6,221 nucleotides of DNA. Source: an uncultured Oscillospiraceae bacterium. GTDB lineage: Bacteria > Bacillota > Clostridia > Oscillospirales > Ruminococcaceae. The stretch lies in NCBI GenBank assembly GCA_900556255.1, contig USNZ01000079.1, positions 1 to 6,221 of the forward strand, in the 5' to 3' direction. Below are positions 1 through 5,232 of the stretch, one piece after another (positions within the stretch are counted from its first letter, which is position 1; every line of letters begins with the position of its first letter). The translations under genes were made by a program, and so were the position numbers. The notes under the pieces are model-generated. The model searched no databases and had not been told where the DNA came from. It worked only from the letters and a program-made list of their open reading frames with translations.

Positions 1-182
1 TTGGCGGCGGCGGCAAAGGCGGGCAGGCTGTTTTCCGGCGGGCGCTGGTCCTTGCCGAAGTACCCGCGGTGGGCGTAGTTGCGGCCGTAAAAGGGCTTGC
101 GCAGTGCGGCGCGCTTGGCACCGGGCAAAACGCAGAACAGTACCACGGCGGCAAGCAGGAGCAAAATCAATACAACTGTCAT
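1..182 (-). CDS. Glycerophosphodiester phosphodiesterase, membrane-anchored (N-terminal part)
   Basis: This is the first 60 codons of a minus-strand gene that continues beyond the left edge. Family members hydrolyse glycerophosphodiesters to glycerol-3-phosphate and an alcohol. Seen: residues 2-19 form one hydrophobic helix followed by a basic stretch (AKRAALRK, 22-29), typical of an N-terminal anchor. The signature NYAHRG (35-40) and then PPENSLPAF (48-56) follow. In this family the His-Arg pair (H38, R39) is catalytic and the Glu of PEN (E50) binds the metal; all are present. The start is ATG at 182-180, with the ribosome site GGAAGGTGA at 197-189 six bases upstream. The catalytic domain should lie outside the membrane if the N terminus is cytoplasmic (inference). 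The gene is divergent from the ACT operon. The family call is solid; substrate and full length cannot be seen. Confidence 0.9.
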   Translation of the reverse strand, partial: MTVVLILLLLAAVVLFCVLPGAKRAALRKPFYGRNYAHRGYFGKDQRPPENSLPAFAAAA

Positions 183-203
183 AAAAAATCACCTTCCGCG
201 CCT

Positions 204-232
204 ATTGTACCGCGATGTCCGCCGATTTGCAA
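204..232 (-). promoter_or_regulatory. Putative sigma-A promoter of the phosphodiesterase gene
   Basis: On the minus strand a -35 box TTGCAA (232-227) and a -10 box TACAAT (209-204) are separated by exactly 17 bp. The predicted start of transcription is about position 197, which is the first base of the ribosome binding site, so the leader would be only about 15 nt. A perfect TTGACA lies upstream at 266-261 but has no matching -10. Confidence 0.6.
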
Positions 233-284
233 CCGATTTCCGGGCGAAAAAGTCATTTTGTGTCAAAAGATTTCGTCCTTTTTC

Positions 285-313
285 TTGCGCACAGGCGTGT
301 GCTTTGCTATAAT
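285..313 (+). promoter_or_regulatory. Putative sigma-A promoter of the ACT/PFL operon
   Basis: A -35 box TTGCGC (285-290), a 17-bp spacer and a consensus TATAAT (308-313) are present. A TG one base before the -10 (305-306) makes it an extended -10 promoter. The predicted start is near 320, giving a leader of about 40 nt before the ATG at 362. It is back to back with the minus-strand promoter; the two -35 boxes are about 50 bp apart. It is the only good promoter seen ahead of the four plus-strand genes. Confidence 0.72.
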
Positions 314-361
314 AAAAGTACCGTGCGGCATCTCCGCCGGGAAGTATAGGGAGGGTTTTGT

Positions 362-631
362 ATGAAAGCTGTAATTACTGTTATCGGACGCGACACTGTG
401 GGTGTTGTCGCCAAAGTCAGCGCCGTATGCGCCGAACTGAACATCAACATCGAGGATGTGTCCCAATCCATCATGCAGGACATGTTCTGCATGATCATGC
501 TGGTCAACCTGAACCACTGCGCCGTCGACAGCGCCTCCATGCGCGAGCGCTTTACCGCCTTGGGCAACGAGATGCAGATGCAGGTCACCGTGACCCGTCA
601 GGAAGTCTTTGACGCCATGCACACGGTATAA
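362..631 (+). CDS. ACT domain-containing protein (UPF0237 family)
   Basis: This is a complete 89-residue protein made of one ACT domain, the usual length for UPF0237. Seen: an opening beta strand AVITVIG (3-9), the turn RDTVGVVAKVS (10-20), then the helix and NINIEDVSQSIMQDMFCMIML (about 27-47), which closely matches the family. ACT domains commonly bind amino acids and act as regulatory modules; the ligand and target of this family are not established to my knowledge. It is almost always next to a UPF0210 gene, as here, so it probably regulates or partners that protein (inference). The start is ATG at 362 with the ribosome site AGGGAGGG at 348-355. The stop is 15 bp before the next gene, which supports co-transcription. 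Confidence 0.93.
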   Translation: MKAVITVIGRDTVGVVAKVSAVCAELNINIEDVSQSIMQDMFCMIMLVNLNHCAVDSASMRERFTALGNEMQMQVTVTRQEVFDAMHTV

Positions 632-646
632 CAGGGGGGCAGGGTA

Positions 647-1984
647 ATGAGAATCATCAACAGCGGCGATATAATGGAAACCATCGAGATGCTGACCGAG
701 GAAAACCTCGACGTCCGCACCGTTACCATGGGCATCAGCCTGTTGGACTGCATCGACCCCGATGCCGAGAAGGCCTGCGAGAAGATCTACAACAAAATCG
801 TGCGCCTGGCGGGCAACCTGGTGTCCGTGGTGGATGGCATCAGCTCCGAGTACGGTATTCCCATCGTCAATAAGCGCATCAGCGTAACGCCCATTGCCAT
901 GCTGCTGGGCGCTGCCCCCGATGCCGACCCCGTGCTGTACGCCAAAACGCTGGACCGCGCTGCCAAGGCCGTGGGCGTCAACTTTATCGGCGGCTTCGGC
1001 GCGCTGGTACACAAGGGCTTTTCTGCCGGTGACCGCCGCCTGATCGAGGCAATCCCCCGCGCTTTGGCCGAAACCGACATCGTCTGTTCCAGCGTCAACA
1101 TCGGTTCGACCAAGTCGGGCATCAACATGGACGCCGTCAAGCTGATGGGCGAGGTCGTGCGCGAGACCGCCGAGCTGACCAAGGACAACATGTGCATGGG
1201 CGATGCCAAGCTGGTCGTGTTCTGCAACGCGCCGGAGGACAACCCCTTCATGGCGGGCGCGATCCACGTCGGCGTTTCCGGCCCCGGTGCCGTGCGCGCC
1301 GCGCTGGCCAAGCTGCCCAAGGATGCCCCCATGGACGAGGTGGCCGAGCTTGTCAAGCGCACGGCCTTCAAGATCACCCGTCTGGGCCAGCTGGTCGCCA
1401 ACCTGGCCAGCGAGCGCCTGGGTGTGCCCGCAGGCATCATTGACCTGTCGCTGGCACCTACCCCCGCCATCGGTGACAGCGTCGCCAACATTCTGGAAGA
1501 AATGGGCCTGGAAAGCTGCGGCTGCTGCGGCACCACCGCCTGCCTAGCCCTGCTGAACGATGCCGTCAAGAAGGGCGGCGTCATGGCCTCCAACCATGTG
1601 GGCGGCCTGTCCGGCGCGTTTATCCCCGTGTCCGAGGATGACGGCATGATCAACGCCGCCAACTGCGGCAGCCTGACGCTGGAAAAGCTGGAAGCGATGA
1701 CCGCTGTCTGCTCCGTCGGCATCGACATGGTGGTTATCCCCGGCGATACCCCGGCGGAGGTCATCAGCGGTCTGATCGCCGACGAGGCCGCCATCGGCAT
1801 GGTCAACAGCAAGACCACGGCGGTGCGTGTTATCCCCGCCATCGGCCACAAGGCCGGCGACGTGCTGGACTTCGGCGGTCTGCTGGGGCACGCGCCCATT
1901 ATGCCCATCAGCCAGTACAGCCCGGCGGTCATGATCCACCGCGGCGGCCGTATCCCCGCCCCCATGCAGGCACTCAAAAACTAA
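647..1984 (+). CDS. UPF0210 / DUF711 PFL-like family protein
   Basis: This 445-residue cytoplasmic protein matches the UPF0210 (DUF711) family, called PFL-like because its fold resembles pyruvate formate-lyase. Its reaction is unknown to me. Seen: [15 protein letters not shown] (21-35), [12 protein letters not shown] (71-82), [15 protein letters not shown] (147-161), the stretch [13 protein letters not shown] (238-250), [15 protein letters not shown] (266-280), a cysteine cluster CGCC at 291-294, and [22 protein letters not shown] (310-331, conserved core). No glycyl-radical RVSGY-type motif is present at the C terminus, so this is not a pyruvate formate-lyase. The start is ATG at 647 with AGGGGGG at 633-639. 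Odd: around residues 199-214 the protein reads [16 protein letters not shown]. Family members as I remember them carry about ten more residues (an FHGVGE-type segment) between AGA and the VGVSGPG strand. It lies 15 bp after the ACT gene and 15 bp before the next. Confidence 0.94.
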   Translation: MRIINSGDIMETIEMLTEENLDVRTVTMGISLLDCIDPDAEKACEKIYNKIVRLAGNLVSVVDGISSEYGIPIVNKRISVTPIAMLLGAAPDADPVLYAKTLDRAAKAVGVNFIGGFGALVHKGFSAGDRRLIEAIPRALAETDIVCSSVNIGSTKSGINMDAVKLMGEVVRETAELTKDNMCMGDAKLVVFCNAPEDNPFMAGAIHVGVSGPGAVRAALAKLPKDAPMDEVAELVKRTAFKITRLGQLVANLASERLGVPAGIIDLSLAPTPAIGDSVANILEEMGLESCGCCGTTACLALLNDAVKKGGVMASNHVGGLSGAFIPVSEDDGMINAANCGSLTLEKLEAMTAVCSVGIDMVVIPGDTPAEVISGLIADEAAIGMVNSKTTAVRVIPAIGHKAGDVLDFGGLLGHAPIMPISQYSPAVMIHRGGRIPAPMQALKN

Positions 1985-1999
1985 GGATGGTTCTTTGCC

Positions 2000-4087
2000 A
2001 TGTCGGTTTTGCTTCCGGTTTTGCTGTTGAACCTTGCGGCGCTGCTGCTGCAGGAATTTTTGCGTACAAGCTCGATGCACTGCTACTTTACGGCGCTGTG
2101 CACGGCGCTGGCCGTTCTGTACGTCGCCGGGGTGTGCGGGGTAATGCCCGCCGCCGCTGCCGTGCTGTGGGTGCTGACGGCTGCGGGCGCTGCGGTCTAT
2201 CTGGTGCGGCATCTGCGCAAAAAGGATCTGGCGGCCCGCCTGCGGGTCTATGCCGACCCCTTTGCCCTGCTGTATAATGCGGCGGCGACGGTGTTTGCCG
2301 TGATTTTTACACTGCAAAAGCCGCTGTGCTATTACTGGGACGAGTATTCGTTCTGGAGCGTATCCGCCAAATATGTCAAGTATTACGGGCAGTTTTATAA
2401 CCGTCAGCCGGATTTGACCTTCTCAACGCTGCCGCCCATGAACGGCGTCCTGGGGTACTTTTTTATGTATTTCAGCCGCGATTTTGCGGACTATAAGCTG
2501 CTGTTGGCCTATGCGTTCCTGATGCTGGCAATCTTTGCCATGACAGCCGCCTGGCTGCACAAAAAGACCCAAAACCTGCCGCTGGCGGTGGGAGCCTTTG
2601 CGGTGCTGGTATTCTCCCCGTTTTGGGAGACATACCATGCCCCTGCCGAGGATTACAGTTCGCTGTCCTACGCCTACGGCACGACGATGGTGGATTTTCT
2701 CATCGCGGTGGTATTTTTGGGGTGCGCCGTCTCCTACCTGGAAAGCGGGCGCGCCCTGCTCACGCTGCCGCCGCTTGTCTATCTGACGCTGATGAAAAAC
2801 ACCAGCGTGTTCTTTGCCTTGCAGGCGGCTGCGCTTATCACGTTTTTCGTCGTCTTTGCGTCGGGTAAAAAGCCGCTGAAAAAGGCGCTGTCGGTTGCGT
2901 TGACCCTTGTGCTGACCGTGGCCGTTGTGGGAACGTCCTATCTTTCGTGGTTTTGGTGTCTGGCCGAAACCACACCCGAATCCACCGCGCGCATCTTCAC
3001 CCTGACCGAACCGGCAGGGGAGAGAGAAATTATGCGCGCCCCTGCCGCCGAGGCGGCGCCCGACGCGCAGCCGGAAACGGAAATGGCGGAAACGGAAATG
3101 GCGGAAACGGAAATGGCGGAAACGGAAATGGCGGAAACGCCGCCGCAGGAACAAGCCGAAGAACCTGCCGAACTGCAGCAGGACGCAGAGGAAGCCGACG
3201 GAGGTTTCTTGTCGATTTTCGTGGCGTCCCGCCGTTCGCAGCGGCATAAGCAGGTGCTGGAAACCATGCGGCAGGAATTTGCCGCAGCCAAAATCACAGC
3301 CTTTGCGCCGGACAGATTTTTGGTGGTGCTGCTGTTGGTGCTGGGGTTGCTGTGCGCGGCCCTGTGCAAACAGTATCGTCTGCCGTTAGCGCTGCTGGCG
3401 GTGGCCCTTGCTGCCGGTGCACTTGTGTATAACCTGACCATCAGCTATTTTATTGCGGATTTCAACGATGGCATGGTGGAATATCCCCGCTACATGACCA
3501 GCTATTACTGGCTGTGGCTGTATATGGTGTTCCTTGTGGCGGTGCCGATTCTGCATGCTGCGCGCCCTGCGGCAGCACAGCTGGCCGTGGCGGCGCTGGC
3601 TTGCTTCGGCCTGGGCACGGTGCTGAACACAGGGCTTTCCTACACGGTGTTTGCAGCCCCGCAAAATGCCTACGCCCAGGAACTGGCAGCAGAAGAAACG
3701 GCTGAAAAATACCGCGCTTACCTGACCAAAGATACCCGCGTCTATGTGCCGCTGCGCGACCAGGATACCTGGAGCTACTTTTTATATAAGCAGAGACTGC
3801 TGCCGGCACTGGCCGATGTGGATGCCCTGCACTCGGGGGTGGATTTTACCATCTCTTTCCGTGACCATATCGACCCGGACAGCGAGCGCACCTACTATAA
3901 TGTGGCTGACCTTGCCACCTTTACCGAGGTTATGCGCACCTACTTTGACTATGTGCTGATCGTCGACCCTGACCCGGAATTTGTGCAGACCTACAACAGT
4001 TTGTTCGCCGGGGGGATTCGCGGCGGTGTGCTGTACAAAATCACGGGGGAGGATGTCCCCCTGCAGGAGGTGGCTGCTTGTGACTGA
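2000..4087 (+). CDS. Polytopic membrane protein, putative GT-C type glycosyltransferase
   Basis: This 695-residue integral membrane protein has about 12-13 hydrophobic segments, between residues 3 and 319 and between 440 and 551, and a soluble C-terminal domain (553-695). I do not recognise a named family. Features fit GT-C glycosyltransferases, which use lipid-linked sugars outside the membrane. The acidic motif YYWDEYSFWS (111-120, D114/E115) follows a helix preceded by the basic loop RHLRKKDLAARLR (70-82). That loop should be cytoplasmic, placing WDE outside. EYPRYM (494-499) is also predicted outside, like the RY motif of such enzymes. An acidic insert (about 321-405) between membrane segments carries four MAETE-type tandem repeats (359-380). 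The start is ATG at 2000 with AAGGATGG at 1983-1990, overlapping the previous stop. A role in cell-surface polymer glycosylation is inferred; transport or polymerisation is possible. Confidence 0.8.
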   Translation: MSVLLPVLLLNLAALLLQEFLRTSSMHCYFTALCTALAVLYVAGVCGVMPAAAAVLWVLTAAGAAVYLVRHLRKKDLAARLRVYADPFALLYNAAATVFAVIFTLQKPLCYYWDEYSFWSVSAKYVKYYGQFYNRQPDLTFSTLPPMNGVLGYFFMYFSRDFADYKLLLAYAFLMLAIFAMTAAWLHKKTQNLPLAVGAFAVLVFSPFWETYHAPAEDYSSLSYAYGTTMVDFLIAVVFLGCAVSYLESGRALLTLPPLVYLTLMKNTSVFFALQAAALITFFVVFASGKKPLKKALSVALTLVLTVAVVGTSYLSWFWCLAETTPESTARIFTLTEPAGEREIMRAPAAEAAPDAQPETEMAETEMAETEMAETEMAETPPQEQAEEPAELQQDAEEADGGFLSIFVASRRSQRHKQVLETMRQEFAAAKITAFAPDRFLVVLLLVLGLLCAALCKQYRLPLALLAVALAAGALVYNLTISYFIADFNDGMVEYPRYMTSYYWLWLYMVFLVAVPILHAARPAAAQLAVAALACFGLGTVLNTGLSYTVFAAPQNAYAQELAAEETAEKYRAYLTKDTRVYVPLRDQDTWSYFLYKQRLLPALADVDALHSGVDFTISFRDHIDPDSERTYYNVADLATFTEVMRTYFDYVLIVDPDPEFVQTYNSLFAGGIRGGVLYKITGEDVPLQEVAACD
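3072..3139 (+). repeat. 15-bp in-frame tandem repeat, 4.5 copies
   Basis: The unit CGGAAACGGAAATGG occurs four times without any mismatch (3072-3131), followed by the first 8 bases of a fifth copy (3132-3139). Each unit encodes five residues (E-T-E-M-A), giving residues 359-380 of the putative glycosyltransferase. Because the unit is a multiple of three, copy-number change by slippage would lengthen or shorten the acidic loop without breaking the frame. Confidence 0.97.
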
Positions 4088-4694
4088 ACACCTGCAAACA
4101 TTCAGGCGCTATGCCCACGCCCATTTTGCACGGCTGCTGGCGGTGCTCTACGCGCTGACAGCGGCGGCTGTCGTTGTGCTGCACCTTATCTACGGCGCGG
4201 GAATTGCGCTGAGTGGCCGATTCGCCGCCAAGGATTTGAGCGTGGCGGATTTTGAGGCAGTCGGGGCGATGCCTGTCGGCTACCAAACGGTGCTGACCAC
4301 GACCGATGACGGCCAGCTGATTTATGACGGCCCCGTGCGGGAATTGGACATTGTGTTTGCTTCCTCCCAGGATCCCGGCGAGTTGGTGGCATTTTACACC
4401 CACAAGGCAAATGGCGGTTTTGGCACGGACCGTATGGTTTACGCCCAAAAATACGGCGACGGGTATCGCTTTATCTTCCCGGATTCCACCTGCCGTGTTC
4501 GGCTGGACCTCGGTGTGTATCCGGAAGTGTGGTTTGACTTTTTTGAAATCAAGATCAATCCCACCGGCTGGCAGAATTTGTTCCGCTTTGGCACCAAGGA
4601 TCTGTTTTACGGCCTTGTCTGCCCGCCGATCGCGCTGTTTTTAGCGCTGGCCCTGTGCGACGCGGCGGCAGCCCTGCCACGCCGCAGAAAATAA
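4080..4694 (+). CDS. Small two-helix membrane protein with predicted extracytoplasmic domain
   Basis: This is a 204-residue protein I do not recognise. Seen: a basic N terminus (QTFRRYAHAHFAR), one membrane helix at about 19-38, a hydrophilic domain (about 45-172) rich in predicted beta strands with many aromatic residues, a second helix at about 174-193, and the end PRRRK. The basic ends put both termini inside and the middle domain outside. The start is set to GTG at 4080: a near-perfect ribosome site AGGAGGT (4065-4071) lies eight bases upstream. An upstream in-frame ATG at 3981 has no such site and would add 33 residues lying entirely within the previous gene. The 8-bp overlap with the upstream stop suggests translational coupling, so it probably works with the glycosyltransferase-like protein, as an accessory subunit or substrate-binding partner (inference). 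The stop is immediately followed by a strong hairpin. Confidence 0.85.
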   Translation: MTEHLQTFRRYAHAHFARLLAVLYALTAAAVVVLHLIYGAGIALSGRFAAKDLSVADFEAVGAMPVGYQTVLTTTDDGQLIYDGPVRELDIVFASSQDPGELVAFYTHKANGGFGTDRMVYAQKYGDGYRFIFPDSTCRVRLDLGVYPEVWFDFFEIKINPTGWQNLFRFGTKDLFYGLVCPPIALFLALALCDAAAALPRRRK

Positions 4695-4699
4695 CCGCA

Positions 4700-4724
4700 A
4701 AGCCCCCTCCTGCGGAGGGGGCTT
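4700..4724 (+). terminator. Probable operon-end hairpin (no clear U-tract)
   Basis: A perfect 11-bp stem (AAGCCCCCTCC at 4700-4710 with GGAGGGGGCTT at 4714-4724) has a 3-nt loop TGC and starts five bases after the stop codon at 4692-4694. Its position suggests it ends the four-gene operon. On the plus strand it is followed by CAGCG rather than a run of T, so intrinsic termination may be weak. On the minus strand it is followed by TTTGCGGTTATTTT, a slightly better U-tract. Confidence 0.55.
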
Positions 4725-4913
4725 CAGCGTGTCGGGAAACCCGACACGCGCAAAGAAGGGGTTCGTCGTGGTGTGGCTGCGCCACACTCCTGCACCCCTC
4801 CTTTGGATTCACCCTATCGCAAAAAATCACGTTCTCATGCCTGACGGCGACTCGAACGCGATTTTATGCTCTAGCGGTATTTTCATCGTCGGCACATGTC
4901 CGCCGATAAAAAT
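4700..4913. other. Array of five consecutive inverted repeats (possible structured RNA or dispersed element)
   Basis: No credible gene lies between 4695 and 5232. Instead five stem-loops follow each other almost without gaps. H1: 4700-4710/4714-4724, 11 bp, perfect. H2: GCGTGTCGGG 4727-4736 / CCCGACACGC 4740-4749, 10 bp, loop AAA, perfect. H3: outer arms 4752-4762/4794-4804 (10 of 11 paired) around an inner perfect 7-bp stem GTGTGGC/GCCACAC at 4771-4777/4781-4787. H4: 4819-4834/4854-4869 (14 of 16 paired) with a small inner stem GCC/GGC at 4839-4841/4846-4848. H5: 4879-4892/4900-4913 (12 of 14 paired) around the palindrome ACATGT. The function is unknown. It may be a structured RNA, a dispersed intergenic repeat or stacked mRNA-end structures. 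Three of the five mismatches are A-C on the plus strand and would be G-U pairs in a minus-strand transcript. From 4914 to 4972 I see only a short inverted repeat, TTGCGCCGCAA (4949-4959). Confidence 0.7.
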
Positions 4914-4972
4914 GGATTGAAAATTTCCTTTTTGGCTGCCGAGAAAAATTGCGCCGCAAAGCAAAAAACTGC

Positions 4973-5001
4973 TTGACGAAACCTGTCGGGCGTGCTAAAG
5001 T
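4973..5001 (+). promoter_or_regulatory. Putative sigma-A promoter of mgtE
   Basis: TTGACG (4973-4978), a 17-bp spacer and TAAAGT (4996-5001) are present. The predicted start is near 5008, the first base of the hairpin GGTAGGG/CCCTGCC, giving a leader of about 225 nt before the mgtE ATG. A short inverted repeat TTGCGCCGCAA (4949-4959) sits 14 bp upstream of the -35 and could be an operator, though it is too short to be sure. Confidence 0.6.
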
Positions 5002-5007
5002 AATATC

Positions 5008-5232
5008 GGTAGGGTATGCCCTGCCCAAATTTATAAGAAAAGTGTGGTGGTTGTCTTGGATACACCCAGTAGTCCCAGTCCTGTGTACCGATGTATCTTC
5101 AATAAGGCAGCCATCATATTTGGTTGGGGAAAGCAGACTATGTGCTTGGGTTAAGCGCATGGGTCCGCTGTGCGTTGCATTGCCCCAAAATAGATATGTT
5201 CGGCTGCCGCCTGAAAAGGAGGCGGCTTTTTT
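5008..5232 (+). promoter_or_regulatory. mgtE leader: candidate riboswitch or attenuator
   Basis: A roughly 225-nt untranslated leader has extensive pairing. Helix A: GGTAGGG 5008-5014 / CCCTGCC 5019-5025. Helix B: CTGCC 5021-5025 / GGCAG 5106-5110. Helix C: GGCAGCC 5106-5112 / GGCTGCC 5202-5208. Helix D: the terminator 5206-5226. A overlaps B, B overlaps C and C overlaps D, so A+C (read-through) and B+D (termination) are alternative states. The domain enclosed by B holds TTG..GATACA (5056-5064) pairing with TGTATC..CAA (5092-5102). The domain enclosed by C is a long rod: CATAT/ATATG (5115-5119/5194-5198), TTGGGG/CCCCAA (5124-5129/5183-5188) and a 15-bp hairpin with one mismatch (5132-5147/5153-5169). 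Magnesium control is inferred from the gene. The conserved sequences of the M-box (for example its GTTAGGTGAGGC segment) are not visible, so this may be a divergent or different class. Confidence 0.6.
5206..5232 (+). terminator. Leader terminator overlapping the mgtE ribosome binding site
   Basis: A 7-bp stem GCCGCCT (5206-5212) / AGGCGGC (5220-5226) with loop GAAAAGG is followed by six T (5227-5232). The ATG of mgtE follows directly at 5233. The ribosome site AAGGAGG (5216-5222) lies in the loop and 3' arm, so the hairpin would both stop transcription and hide the ribosome site. Its 5' arm shares GCC (5206-5208) with helix C of the leader, so the two cannot fully coexist. A terminator inside a leader rather than at a gene end points to attenuation. 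Confidence 0.8.

Noticed and set aside
261..266. Perfect minus-strand TTGACA -35 box
   Set aside because: No -10-like sequence occurs 16-18 bp downstream; TTGCAA/TACAAT nearer the gene is better placed.
263..1267. Long minus-strand open frame (334 codons) opposite the ACT and UPF0210 genes
   Set aside because: The plus strand encodes two clear conserved families here. The antisense translation is His/Asp/Gly-rich, as expected from the complement of GC-rich codons.
787..1977. Minus-strand open frame of 396 codons inside the UPF0210 gene
   Set aside because: It is a shadow of the real gene, rich in Ser/Ala/Pro/Met, with no recognisable motif.
647..1984. Pyruvate formate-lyase activity for the PFL-like protein
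   Set aside because: The protein is far shorter than pyruvate formate-lyase and has no C-terminal glycyl-radical motif; the name reflects fold similarity only.
3981..4079. Upstream ATG start for the last gene of the operon
   Set aside because: It lacks a ribosome site and would read a second frame through the end of the upstream gene. The GTG at 4080 has a near-perfect AGGAGGT.
4835..4870. tRNA-like T-loop GTTCGAGTC on the minus strand (around 4850-4858)
   Set aside because: The flanking T-stem pairs poorly and no anticodon, D-arm or acceptor stem can be built. The bases are explained by hairpin H4.
4729..4920. Small plus-strand open frame of 63 codons (and a 84-codon one from 4655)
   Set aside because: They run through perfect hairpins, lack a convincing ribosome site, and their length is unremarkable in GC-rich DNA.
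5008..5232. Classical M-box riboswitch or 6S RNA in the mgtE leader
   Set aside because: The conserved M-box segments I know are absent, and the fold is not a single rod with the central bubble typical of 6S RNA. Only a model search could exclude a divergent member.
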